The notes under the pieces were generated by a model, which saw only the letters and a list, made by a program, of their open reading frames with translations, did not search any database and was not told the DNA's origin. Source: Capronia americana (lineage: Eukaryota; Ascomycota; Eurotiomycetes; Chaetothyriales; Herpotrichiellaceae). From it: a stretch of DNA of 64,000 nucleotides. The stretch covers positions 1,426,001 to 1,490,000 of the forward strand of contig JADWQD010000003.1 in the NCBI GenBank assembly GCA_016110215.1, given 5' to 3'. The position numbers and the translations under genes are program-made. Positions 1 through 11,600 of the stretch are shown here, piece after piece (position 1 is the first letter of the stretch; each line of letters opens with the position of its first letter).

Positions 1-1007
1 ACTGATCGGTGGCTTGTCGGCGTCGAAGGTGTCGGGGCCGGGTTGCGCTGGTGGTTGCGGGCCCGAGCCTCCTCCGCGGCTTGTTATGGGAGGCTGATAA
101 GCTGGTGGAGGCTCGGATTCGTGATGTGTTGGGTGCGCATACCCACTACCGCTGTACGTCGTCGCGGGGTATTGCCCTGGCTGTCCGGCTCTGCCAGGCG
201 CAAATGCGGCCGCGTTCATTGTGATATTGATATTCGTGGCCCCTTGCCCTGGGCTTAGGGGTTGGGCATACCCATACGAGCTCGCCTGGACATTATGAGG
301 TTGCGTCTGTGAGGAATATTGGGCGTATTGGGCCTGGTAATGGGGTTGTGAGGCGCCACCACTTGTGCTCGTCGGGATCGGCGGCCTCTCTTGACGCCCA
401 GCATCTTGCGGTTCGGCCGGGATTTCTCGCTTTACTCGCGGTTGCTGAGGACGGATTGTGCCGCCTTCCGAGGGGCCCTTTTTGGCTCGACGTTTGGCGG
501 TATCTGACTCTCGGTAGTCGTACGGATTTCTTCGGTACTCTCCTGTGGACGACGTCAACTCCCATTCCCATCTCGCCCAGGAGAGTGTGCTCACTGCTTT
601 GTGTTTCCAAATCCCAGTCTTTAGAATCGTTGATGAGATCGCGGATGCTAACCTAGACACGAGACGTTCAGCGAAGGCGAGCGTCGATTGGGGAGGACTC
701 TTACGGCATTGAGGGATCTCTTTGCAGACACATTGAAACCCGTCCGATTTTTATCCTGAAAATAGTCAGCCGGGGCAAATTCAAGATGGCACAGGCATGT
801 CTATCGTACGGTCGGATGCTGAGCCGATGTAATCTTCGCGGTCCGATCCACGTAACGGTTGATGTATTCCACCAGGACCGCGGCATTGATGTTTTCGCCC
901 GGCACGAAGAAGTGTATGGGCTGGATATCGTCGTCGGCGCTCTCGTCAGAATCATTGTCGTCGTCTCGCTTCTGTCTCTTTCCCGATTTCGATGACTGTT
1001 TCGGCAT
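1..1007 (-). CDS. Fungal protein of unknown function, 5' part, cut by the window edge
   Basis: I do not recognise a function. The start is the ATG at 1007. Four exons read in phase: 1007-810, 755-705, 652-595 and 542 to beyond the edge, separated by introns of 54, 52 and 52 nt with GT-AG ends; the first has a GCTGAC branch site. The N-terminus is basic then acidic (MPKQSSKSGKRQKRDDD), followed by a folded-looking segment of about 90 residues spanning exons 1-3 (FFVPGENINAAVLVEYINRY, HPTDKNRTGF, SAKRSL, INDSKDW). Exon 4 begins REYRRNPYDYRESDTAKRR and then becomes a long Pro/Gln/Ser/Tyr-rich, probably disordered tail that is still open at base 1. The phase agreement over three introns and the change from ordered to low-complexity sequence argue that this is a real gene. 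Upstream lies a spacer of more than 1 kb. Confidence 0.62.
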
Positions 1008-2154
1008 CGCGACAGTCAGATCGAGGGGCGAACAGGTCACGGGGCGAGGCCGTTAGCGGCAGGTTTCCGGGATGTGATGGACCTCGGTCGCAACACAGGC
1101 TAGCGGTCCAAGGGAGAAGACGATGGGAAATCGAATGAGCATGCTTGAAGAAATGAGGCTGCGTCCGGACTCGATGACCCAGATGGTTGACCTGAAGACA
1201 GAGGGTGACGAGATGAGTCCTGATTGCGGCAATTCAGATGTGCAGCCGCAGCCGACCCAGCGTGGCAGAGGGTCAACCGTCGTGGTTCGCAGGCATGTGC
1301 AGCGGGACTGGATGAGCTGGCAGCATGGCTAACGAGAGCGAACGATCCCACCGTGCATTAGTGACGAAGAAAACGACACGGATGTCGAGGACAAATGAAA
1401 CGGCGCGAAAGAGGCTCCTCCAGGAAGAACACATGATTGCGCAGGTCCAGCCTTTTACCCCGCCGCCATGCGTGTTTTTGTAGCTTTTCTCACCTGTCGC
1501 TTCTCCAAGCGTATCCATTCGCCTTGCCAAATGTCACCCTCGGAGCGAGGTACTCCGTGTACAACCGCTGCCTGCGGACGATCCATCTACATACCCACCA
1601 TCTGGCCTCCTGACTCGGAGCAAGCATCATCGGCGGTCGTAGCCGAGCGAGGGAGTACGTGAAATCGTCCAGATCAGATAAACGATCCCACATGGGTAGG
1701 TATGAGCACGCTCACGGCAGCACGTGTGGGGCTGTCAGCCATCAAGCTTCAAAACACGCTCTGGACAACGCAGCCTCGCGTCTCAGATCCAGGAAACTGT
1801 GCAAAGGGGTCGGGTATGGCGCCGGACATCAGTCTTGTTGTTCAAACAAGGTTGCTACCAGATCTTCGGCCTACACGGGAGACAAGACAAGGAGGCTCAG
1901 ACGTGCATCCTCCTTCACCGCTTCTTCCTTCGTACGGCAGGCAGGCCCGTCCCGAGACTCGCTACTTGCTTTGCCCAAGATCGATTCAATCTGTCCTTAG
2001 CACTAGCCATTGCATGTCGACGGCGTATCATAATTGCGAACTAGTAGTCACTATTACCAAGACGTGCTCACAGACCACTCCTCCATATCTCATCTTAGCT
2101 CTCGCTGGCATTCTGAAATTCCTGCTTTCGTTCGCATACGACCTACTCTGAATA
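1008..2154. other. Intergenic spacer
   Basis: This lies between the start of the left-edge gene and the 3' end of the alpha-glucosidase gene, so it should hold the promoter of the former and the terminator of the latter. Short open frames occur on both strands, but none has splice signals or recognisable motifs. I see no RNA gene or repeat. Confidence 0.4.
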
Positions 2155-5103
2155 TCATGGCAACTGGAAGCTAGCATCCTGCGTCAGAGGAATATTCGTG
2201 TTGATGATGACCGCCTTGCTTGCTCCGTTGTAGGTGAAGTTCGACTGGGGAGCCCCGGGGATGTCGATGCCTTGAGGGGCCGAAGCAACGTTCAGCACCG
2301 TGATTCTCTCGATGCTGACGTTTGCCGGGTAGCTGTAGTCCCCAGACATGGAGAAATCTCCACCGGCATACGTGAAGTTGATAAACGTAGTGCTGGCCTG
2401 CTCAATAGACAAGCCATCGTCCAGGTAGAGGGAACCATTGGCGGATCCGTCCCGTCCCGGGGCGATCAAGAGGTTGAATCCCTTGGTTCGAAGCTGTGCA
2501 GTCGTGTTGGCGCTTTCGACACGGAGAGGGAGGATGGCACCACCGCGGACGTGTAGCGGGATGGTCGTGAAGTTGACGTTCGTCAAGTTGACCAGTGTGC
2601 CATTGCCCTGCACTGGGGCGAAACCGGCATTCCAGTCGTAGAAGGTATCGTTGGGTAGATAAATCCTTACGGACGTCTTATTCTCAGCCAGAACAGGGGA
2701 CACCAGGAGTGAATCTCCGAAGAAGAATTGCGCGTCAATACCAAATGTCTTCGAATCCTCTGGGTAGATGTAGAACAGAGGGTTCAAGACGGGCTTGCCC
2801 GTCTGATTCTGAGCATAAAAGGCTGTGTACAGGTAGTCCAGAGCGCGGTAGCGGATGTTAATGGCATTTCGTGCTGCCTGAGCGGTGAGTGGCCAGCGGT
2901 AGGCTTCTTGCGGCCGGTTCCCGAGTCTACAGACCTCTGTTAATTGTGTAGGGCACTCGGCTACGAGGTGTTGGACACTCACTCATTGTGGTTTCGGTAG
3001 AAGGTTTGGAAAGCTCCTAGCATCATCCATCGGGCGCAAAGTCTTTCAGTAGTGTTTCCTCCGAAACCACAGACATCTAGCGTTGTGCGTTAGCACTATA
3101 CTTCAGACATTCAACGGGAACATACCGGAGCCGACCATTGGCAGTTGGAAGATGCTTGCGAAATTTAACATGTCAGAAATGCTGATCTCGTACTGACTCC
3201 AATCTGCATGGTTGTCGCCAGTCCAGTGGCCCACATGTGCACCTGCTCCAAGGAACGTGCTTCGAGTAATGACCAGCGGTCGCTCGCCCGGGCGGCGATT
3301 CAGCAGGGCATTGCGGGAAGCGGAAGACATCATAGTGCCGTAAAGGTTGTGTGTGTCGTACTCGACGAGACCATTGTAGTGGACAAGGTTGGTGTCGATC
3401 GTCTTGTTGGACAGGCTGCCTGCGGCGTTTCGGATGGTGTAAGGTGGGCTGATGAGCTTTCGTCCTGCCAGACCAGTCTTGTTCCCGGTGGCAATGGTCT
3501 GTCGCTTAGTCGGTGGCTGGAAGTCTGCTGGGAAACCTGGCAAGGCGACAGCAGGTCCATCTCTCACTGCCGGCGGCTTTGGCGGGAATCCTTGGGCTTT
3601 CGCAAATGCGGCTGGGTCCGAGCACGGGTAGTTACAAAAGCTAATGGCTATTAGCAGATTTTCAAGCAGGGACTATAGGATCCGTACTTTGCGGCTTCGT
3701 TCATATCAATCCAGAGCCCAGAAATGTCGACGCCTGTTTCCGGATTGAAGAAAGTTGCAAACTCATCGTTCCAGTAGCCTTGGGTATCTGGATGGAACCA
3801 ATCTGGGAACACGGTTGGTCCTGGCCAGACGACGCCCTCGAAGTTGGAGCCGTCGGCCCTCTTCATGAAGATATCCGGACTGTTGCCGTTATTGAAGGCC
3901 GAGTAATTCTGGGCTGCAACAGCTGGGTCGACCATGACGATATAGTGTTGCTGGTGGGCATGGAGGTAAGCGACGAGTTCGCGCATCTTGGCCAGAGGGA
4001 AGCGTTGCGGGTCCAGCGTGAAGACTTTCCGAGCATCCTATCTAGCCTCAGCCACAGCTCCGTCGAGAGAGGTTGCAGTTACTCACCATGTAGTCAATGT
4101 CGGTCCACATAGTCTATTATTATCAGTCAGAGCTTTCATGAGTGGTTGACTGGCGTACCTCCAACGGGATATTTGCAGCACTATAATTGTGGACAACCTC
4201 AGCAACCTGATAGACATCTCGATATCCATATCTGCACTGGTGGTAGCCAAACGTCCAGTATGCCATCATGGCAGGCTTTCCGACAACGTCGGAGATTTGC
4301 TGGGAGACCTCGATAGGTGAAGGCCCTGCAAGGAAGTAGAAGTCGAGAACGCCGCCGAGAGTGTTGTACTCGAGGTATTGGCCAGCAGTGTCATTGATTT
4401 TTATGTCCATTCCATTGGAATTCAGGAAGAGAACTCCGTGCGTACCGTTCGCTCCTCTGTGATCAATGTAGACAGGGTGATTTCCGTACAGATTGGTGCC
4501 CTGGGGAATACCGTAGGCGTCGCGGGACCACAACGTCCTGGTGTAATTGGAGGTATTCAATCTGAAGTGGTCAGAATGCTCGCCGAGGCCGTACAGGTTC
4601 GGGTGACTCGGCAAAGAGGTCCGAAGTCTGAGATATTGCGACTCAAACACCAGAGCGGATCCGGAGGTGTTGAAGAGCACTTCTCCACCAGGACGAGAGA
4701 CAGAGAAGGTGAAGGGATTCTCGGTGTAATTGAAGACAAGCTGAGAATCGGTGGCAGTGACGCCTTCGATCGCGTTGGGTCGAGGGAAGACCGACTCCGG
4801 AACTTGGTAGACAGTCTGATTCAAGTCCTGAATAATGACATGGAGTCTCGAAGCTGGTCACTGATCAGCAGTCGAGCAAGGTGACTTTCAAGCACTCAGC
4901 TTACCAGACTGATACTCCACGGTGAGGGTCAGATTCCGCAGGTCGGTGCCATAGATGTTACAGGCCGGTCCTGCAAGATTGAGATTAGCAAGAAGGCCAT
5001 TGGAGGTCTGCTGGACATTGCTGGCACGATAGCCGGGACAAGTCTTCTGAGCAATTGCCAGGCCTGAGGCGAAAAGGCCAAACAGAGCGATAATCAACAC
5101 CAT
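2155..5103 (-). CDS. agdC: Secreted alpha-glucosidase, glycoside hydrolase family 31 (AgdC-like)
   Basis: Retaining exo-acting alpha-glucosidase that releases glucose from maltose, oligosaccharides and starch products outside the cell. Seven exons: 5103-4905, 4853-4159, 4113-4087, 4037-3688, 3640-3126, 3076-2983 and 2926-2155; all junctions are GT-AG and keep phase, giving 883 residues, a normal length for the fungal family. Residues 1-18 (MVLIIALFGLFASGLAIA) look like a signal peptide, followed by KTCPGYRASNV as in AgdC-type enzymes. The GH31 nucleophile motif WIDMNEAA places the nucleophile at about Asp418, and HWTGDN gives the acid/base at about Asp566. Several N-glycosylation sequons (NLT, NYT, NGT) fit secretion. 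It is divergent from the secreted amidase. The exact substrate preference (alpha versus alpha/beta-glucosidase) cannot be read from sequence. Confidence 0.93.
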
Positions 5104-6404
5104 GGTAGCCACTGTGTCAACCCAGATGGCGGTCGATGGAAGAAACTCACCTCCTTCGAGGGATGCGGACGTGCTGCTTAAGAAGCCCAGAAAATCTTGC
5201 TTGACCACATGCCCACCTGCGATCCGGGAGGATATTCTGCTGGGTGGAGCCCTGGTTTCTGCATCTTGCCACGAACATTCGACCAGTCGGTGCGTGCAGA
5301 GACAGAGCTCGACACGACACCGCGGGGGCAGACGCAGCTTAGAGCAAGAGAGCTCCAGTAGAGCTCCAGCTTTCTCCACAGAGTAGCATCCCAATCGTCC
5401 TCGTATCGGGGCGCGGAATGACGGATTGGAACTGAAGTCTGGGGAAATCTAGGCAATAGCCAATCGAGCGGATGGAGTTCCTGACTAGAAGCTCTCCGAA
5501 GACCTCATCACACAAGGGAACAGTCCAAAGCAGTAAGACTGCGGAGGTACAGAGTGACGTTGACGGTACCATGCCAAGCGGTAGCATCGAGTGCCACCCA
5601 TTGAGGTTGAAGCACCGGGAGGGGCTGGAATGCCATTTCAGCGAGAAGTTTATCCAGGTGAGGGATCCTGAATCATCTCGAGGTCATACATGCCGAGGTG
5701 CTGAAAAACGGTCGAGGGTTGCAATGGCATTGTAGGTGGTGAGCATGGAAAGACGTTGTTTTTGGTTGACCGAATTCTTCGTGTTTTCGTATCCAGGCTC
5801 GGGCCAGCCGCCCCAGGCTTAACAGCAGATTGCGCGGAGCGCCCAAGGCGGCCACTGACGCCCCAGGACGCCTAGAAAGCCCCCCAAGGCTTGTTCTGAC
5901 GGCCAGAGGTGACATCATCCAACCACAATCTCGCCCATCCCCCCCCTTCTCCAGGACTGGGGACATGCACCGGCCACACCCAGCTGACACCCGCACCGAA
6001 GCTTACATTTAGAAGTGTTCATTCCCCTTTCGTACCACAGCCTTATCAGCTCTCTGTCGGGCAGTTTATGCAGTCGGTGCTCGGTATCTCCTGGGCTGCA
6101 TTATGATTCGGATATCTATAGGAGATCTCCTTGTTATATGCCATAGGCTAACTCCTTGGAAGGACCCGATCCGGCAGGTCAGAGGGGTTCGTTCCCCGAT
6201 AAGGTGGCTATCTCCTCGCTCTCTCACCGACCGGCATTTCACACCGGTGCCAAACAAACCAAATACCGACAGCAAGTGCACTGCCGACAGAGATTCCCAG
6301 GCCATATATGAACAGCTAGCGACATGGGAGGGGGAGAGGGAGGTACGTAGCTAGGTAGGGTAGGTCCAGATCGCAGAGTCACCTCCTACACGTCCAAAGG
6401 TAAG
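5104..6404. promoter_or_regulatory. Divergent promoter region between alpha-glucosidase and amidase genes
   Basis: About 1.3 kb between two divergent start codons, so both promoters lie here. It contains pyrimidine-rich and C-rich stretches (around 5880-5950). I see no convincing coding frame, RNA gene or repeat, and I assign no specific operator. Confidence 0.45.
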
Positions 6405-8081
6405 ATGTACGGCTTCAATATTTTCGCCGTCTCATTGGCCCTTGCCACTTCCTCGCACGCACAAACGACGCCCATTGATGTGCGCGAAGCAACCGTCGCC
6501 AGTCTCCACAGCGCCCTCTTCTCCGGCTTGACTACCTGCCGTGGCATTGTCAGCGCCTTCATCGCGCGCATCGAGCACTTCAATCCGGACATCAATGCCA
6601 TCATAACCCTGAACCCGGAGGCTCTCTCCATCGCCGACAATTTGGACGACGCTCTCTCACAGGGCAATGCTACGGGATCGCTGTTTTGTATCCCTGTTCT
6701 GCTCAAGGACAACTACGATGCTCTACCGATGAACACGACGGGCGGTTGTCTGGCCTTGAACTCGTCGAAGCCCACCCGCGATGGGCCTGCCGTGCGAGCA
6801 CTCCGCAACGCCGGGGCCGTGATCCTCGGGAAGTCCAACCTGCACGAGTTGGCTCTTGAAGGTCTTTCAGTCTCGAGTCTCGGTGGCCAGACGATCAACC
6901 CGTACGACTTCACGAGGACGCCTGGAGGAAGTTCAGGCGGTACGGGAGCCGCCATCGCCGCCTCCTTCGCGGTATTCGGCACCGGAACCGACACGGTCAA
7001 CTCCCTCAGAAGCCCGGCCAGCGCGAACAGCCTGTTCAGCTTCCGCCCGACGCGGGGCTTGATCTCGCGCACGGGCGTCATCCCCATCTCCTACACCCAG
7101 GACACCATCGGAGCAATAGGCCGCAGCCTCCCTGACATCGCCACAGCACTGACGGTCATGTCGTCCTCGGGCTACGACCCCGCCGACAACGTCAGCGCCG
7201 CGATCCCTGCCTCCGTCCTGGGAACAGACTACACCACCTTCCTCTCCCCAGGGTCATCGTCCAATCTCAGTGGCGTCCGCATCGGCGTGATCGAAGGCTT
7301 CTTCAACCGCGTGTCCAGCAACGAAACCACCCCCGTCAACGACGCAATGGACAACGTGCTCTCCATCCTGCGGCAACAGGGCGCCATCGTAGTCCCCATC
7401 AACGACACGACAACGTACAACGCAACGAGCATCTCGGCGCAGATGGACGTCCAGACGTCCGAGTATCGGGAAGCGCTCACCCACTACCTCTCCTCCTCCG
7501 GCCTCACGGGCCCGCACCCCCAGTCCATGCCCCAGCTATACACGCCCAACCAGACGCACCCGGAATTCCTCGTGATCCCGTCCCAGTACAGCTACGTCGA
7601 GACGGCGCTCCGCTCCTCCACGTCCAACTCGTCGTACTACCTGAAGCAGGCGCTGATCGCGAACCTCACCCGCGCCCTGCAAGCCACCATCCTCTCCAAC
7701 CAGCTCACCTGCCTCATCTACCCGGAGCAGAAGAACCTGGTCGTGTCCATCGGCTCGGCCTCCCAATCCGGGCGGAACGGCATCCTCGCCGCCCTGACTG
7801 GCTCCCCGGTCATCACCATACCCATCGGCTTCTCTCCTCCTAGTAGGACTGCCCCGATCGGCATCCCCATCGGGATGGAACTCCTGGGGCTCCCCTGGTC
7901 GGAGGGGACGTTGCTACAGGTCGCAAAGGGCATTGATGACGTGTTGCACGCCCGGAAGATGCCCGTGACGGCCGGGCTGAACGGGACCGTCGAAGTCACG
8001 ACCGCGTATGCCCAAGTGCCAATCATGACCCCGCTGGGCGCGAAGAACATCCCCAGTGCGTATCCGCTGGGCGTGTACTGA
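6405..8081 (+). CDS. Secreted amidase-signature family hydrolase
   Basis: Intronless gene of 558 residues, with its ATG at 6405. Members of the amidase-signature family hydrolyse carboxamides with a Ser-cisSer-Lys triad. The triad is visible with family spacing: Lys101 in PVLLKD, Ser176 in GGSSGG and Ser200 in NSLRSPAS, i.e. 75 and 24 residues apart, as in fatty acid amide hydrolase. The usual GSDTGGS loop is changed to GTDTVNS, so the two glycines before the nucleophile are replaced. The N-terminus (MYGFNIFAVSLALATSSHAQ) looks like a signal peptide, and NAT, NTT and NGT sequons support extracellular or vacuolar location. The substrate is unknown; plant-type fatty-acid or peptide amidases are the nearest named groups I can suggest. 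It is divergent from the alpha-glucosidase and convergent with the large glycosyltransferase gene. Confidence 0.9.
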   Translation: MYGFNIFAVSLALATSSHAQTTPIDVREATVASLHSALFSGLTTCRGIVSAFIARIEHFNPDINAIITLNPEALSIADNLDDALSQGNATGSLFCIPVLLKDNYDALPMNTTGGCLALNSSKPTRDGPAVRALRNAGAVILGKSNLHELALEGLSVSSLGGQTINPYDFTRTPGGSSGGTGAAIAASFAVFGTGTDTVNSLRSPASANSLFSFRPTRGLISRTGVIPISYTQDTIGAIGRSLPDIATALTVMSSSGYDPADNVSAAIPASVLGTDYTTFLSPGSSSNLSGVRIGVIEGFFNRVSSNETTPVNDAMDNVLSILRQQGAIVVPINDTTTYNATSISAQMDVQTSEYREALTHYLSSSGLTGPHPQSMPQLYTPNQTHPEFLVIPSQYSYVETALRSSTSNSSYYLKQALIANLTRALQATILSNQLTCLIYPEQKNLVVSIGSASQSGRNGILAALTGSPVITIPIGFSPPSRTAPIGIPIGMELLGLPWSEGTLLQVAKGIDDVLHARKMPVTAGLNGTVEVTTAYAQVPIMTPLGAKNIPSAYPLGVY

Positions 8082-8683
8082 TCCGGCAGAGGCGCACCGG
8101 GGAGGAAGGTCTCAACAAAGTGTAATTAGGGTGGATGGGTGGCATTTTGCGCCGCTCCCTCTCACACACGGACACGCATGACCAGCGCGAGTGCGTACGA
8201 TATGAAGTACGGAGATTGTAAATAGCCCAACTGAGTATGAAAAGTAAATGACTAAAACACAACTGAAGGGGTCGTTTATCGCCCTGCACACGTGTAGACC
8301 AAGTCTTTGGTTTAAAAGGATATTCAATGGACGGTCTAGACATGTATGCTCGTGTAGACCGACCGGCTCGCGAGAATACTCCATAGCGTAACATAGTAAC
8401 AGTTCATTCCTCATTAACGCTTGTCATGTACGTGCGTAAACGTCGTAGTATCTGTCGTGTGGGTAGGCATCCCATCGTGGCCGAATCTGTCCACGAACTC
8501 AACCCGACCCTACCCAGACCCAACGACACAGCTAACAACCCATGTAAGCAACAAGAGACCCTGTTCTTGTTCTTGGTCATGTCGATGTTCGCTGCATCGA
8601 ATGCGTCTGGAACGAGACCTCCTCCAACTTACTCGCACTTCGGTAGCCGCATTTGTAACAACCGGGGTGGAAGGACGGGTACA
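8082..8683. other. Convergent 3' intergenic region
   Basis: Space between the stop codons of two convergent genes. It should hold both polyadenylation regions. No coding frame, RNA gene or repeat is supported. Confidence 0.4.
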
Positions 8684-11600
8684 TCACGTCGTAGCGGACT
8701 CGGCAGGCTTCTGACTCTTGAGCTGCTCCTCCAGCAGACTCTGCTTCTTGATATATTCGAGCACAATATCTTCCTCTGTCTTCTGCCTCGTGAGCTCCTC
8801 CTGACGCTTCTTTTCGTCTTGCTCGGATGCGGTGATTGCCTGCTTCAGCTCGGTATCATCATCATCGATTGCTTCCTCGGTAGCGACCGTGGCTGTTTTG
8901 GTAACACCGTCAGTACTGGCGAGCGCGGCCTCTACCGCTGCAAGTTCCTCTTCTTTCTTCTTCAGCTCGTTCACGGTGTGGAGCCTCTTGCTCTCCTCGA
9001 TAGTGCGCTTGAACTCCTCGTCGTAATCCGTGTCGATGCCCGAGTCACTGTCGTCTAAATGCTGGCGCTGCGTGTGCTTGAGCACGACATTTTGATCACT
9101 CGCAGCGTATGCAGCTTTGTACTCCTCCAAGCTTTCTGTCAATACCCTGTGGAGTTCCGCGTCGTGCTCTTCTTTCGGCTGTTCGGCCGCTGTTGAGACC
9201 ACGCCTGTCTGCTGAGCATGTTCTTCTTGGGCCTTCTTGAACTCTCTGATGCTGGCTTGGATGGCTTGTTGATAAGCTGTATCGGGGTGCTTGTGGTTGT
9301 CACCTAGACCGTGCAGTTCTCGCAGACTCGCTCTTAGTGCTCTTTCGACTATGGCGTCCTCTTCAGCGTTGCCTCTGCTGGTGGACGTCACTGAGTGCTT
9401 GATGGCGTGTTCGTAGTCGTCCGGAGCCCCACCGCCTGCCATTGGGGATTGAGTGTGTGCCTTGCCAAATGACGGGTCCAGGTTAGAGAGGGACTGGGTA
9501 TGCGTGATGTGGTGGGTGGTGTCGTGATCAAACGGACAGAACCTGCATCGACTTTTGACCTTGCCACCGCTCTTGCTCTTCCTCCTCTCCTCGCGCATGA
9601 TCTCTTTTTCCTGGCGCTCAAGTTCTTTCTTCTCCTTCTGGAGCTGATCCCTCCTCTCAGCAAGAGCTTTTCGTTCATCCCAGCTGAGGTGTCGCGTACT
9701 TTTGAATCCGTGCACCAATTCGATGGAATCCGTGTTTGATTTTGTCAGGATGTGACTTTCAATCGCCTCCTTGCGATCAGCTCCGTAGAGTTGCCCACGT
9801 TTCCGGGTCTCGAGCTGGCCGTCTTTCCAGGCCATTACAATTCTCTGCCTTTCCTCGGGGCCGCTGTTCTTCCAGTCCTCGAAGCCTTGCGCCGTTCGAG
9901 CAGCAATAATGTAATTCTGCACTGAGCTTCCAAAGTGCTTTGAAATTTCGCTGTAGATGCCTTTCGCGGTGTATCCTGGGAGACCCCAGATGCCGGCAGC
10001 TGGTTTAAGTACCAAACCACCGATGCCTTTCGCGGCCCCCTTAAAAAAGCCGGCAGCTCCCTCCTTCCTAGCCCCTTGCAGAGGCTGAGTCACAAGGCCA
10101 GTTATACCGTCGTAGAATCCGTATCCGAATTCTCTACCGGCGACTTTCAAGCCAGAGTGAAGGCCCACAATCTTCTCGTTCTGTCGGACCGTATCGTCAC
10201 CATAAAGCTTTGGCGCATTGTGAAATCCTTTCGCCAATGACAAAGTGAAGTCCATTGGCGACTTGACACCCGCCGAGATGATCTTGCCTGCGGCCTTCGC
10301 ACCAGTCAGCGCGGTTTCCAGCGTGACTTGACCGACCTCTTCGCCTGTTGAGTCGCGATGTCTACTTGCTGACCGAGAATGAGAGCGAGAACGTGATTGA
10401 TGATGGGACCAACTCCCATGTCGCTGATGAGGTTTCGCAGATCCATCGGCTTTCAGCACAGAGGAGATGGACGGGGTTATGGAAGGCTCGTTCGGCGGCG
10501 AAGCGCCGCCCGATGGCGAGAGAGGCGGCGATTGAGCCGGTGTAACGGTGCTGCCCGGCGCATTAGACACATTGTCAGAAGACGTACGTTCCGACGCCAC
10601 CGTTGGCGTGTTCGCGCCACTGCGTTTCCTCTCGTGGATCTCCTTCAACTCCCCGTGGGCAGTCTTGAAAGATTTGAGAATCTCGACTGGGAAGTCCGCG
10701 ATGCCCATTGAAAGGTTCCCTAAAGTGCCAATCAAGGCAGCTGCGCCTCCAGAAATCGGTTCCCAAGGCCCATCTTCTGTCTCGTACTCTCGAGATCGGT
10801 ACAATTTCAGATCGGAGAAATCCAGAAGCCCCTCGGTCCCGAGGACTGTAGCTGCAAGCGCCGACAGACGAATGTCGGTCCGCTTCACGCGCCAGACCGC
10901 AATTCGAGAAGGGTCCAGTGAGCACCTGAGGTTCGACATGTGCAACTGTTTGTGGAAGGACTGTGCACCAGCCTCAGTGCCTTTTTCCGCCTTAATCTTT
11001 GCGCTCAAATCCTTTGCTCGTTCAAGCGATTCGGGCTTGAGGGCTTCCAGGATCGAATGTGCGAGTTTGTCGGCGTCCAGATTCTTATAGGCAATAGGCA
11101 CTGGACCTGCACCAGCACGAGCGGTCATAGAACCCCAAAAGGGTTGATCACCAAAGAAGGGCACTACCACCGTTGGCCTACCTGCCAAAATACCAGCGGC
11201 CGTCGTGCCAGCGCCGCCATGATGCACGACGCAAGAGACATGTTGGAACAGCCAATCGTGAGGACAATTGCCGATCATGAAGACACCTTCCGGAATCCCC
11301 AGCTCACTGGCACCGAGTCCGCCCCAGCCCTTAGAGACGATCGCACGCTGGCCAGTCTTCCTGATAGCCTCGAATATCATCTTGGTCATGGCGTTCGGGT
11401 CGTCAACCACAATTGAACCGAATCCGATATACACCGGAGGTGGTCCGGCCGCCAAGAAATCCGCCAAATCCTGTGGGGGCGTATAGTTCGTCGACAAGTT
11501 GAGGAAGAAGAAGCCTGAGATATCGATGTAACTACCCCAGTCTGCCGGCTTCGGGATCAGAGCAGGAGACCAGCAATAAGTCCAGGGAATACGCAATCGA

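Noticed and set aside
6170..6215. Possible tRNA (GGTTCGTTCCC resembling a B box)
   Set aside because: No matching A box, acceptor stem or anticodon arm can be drawn around it.
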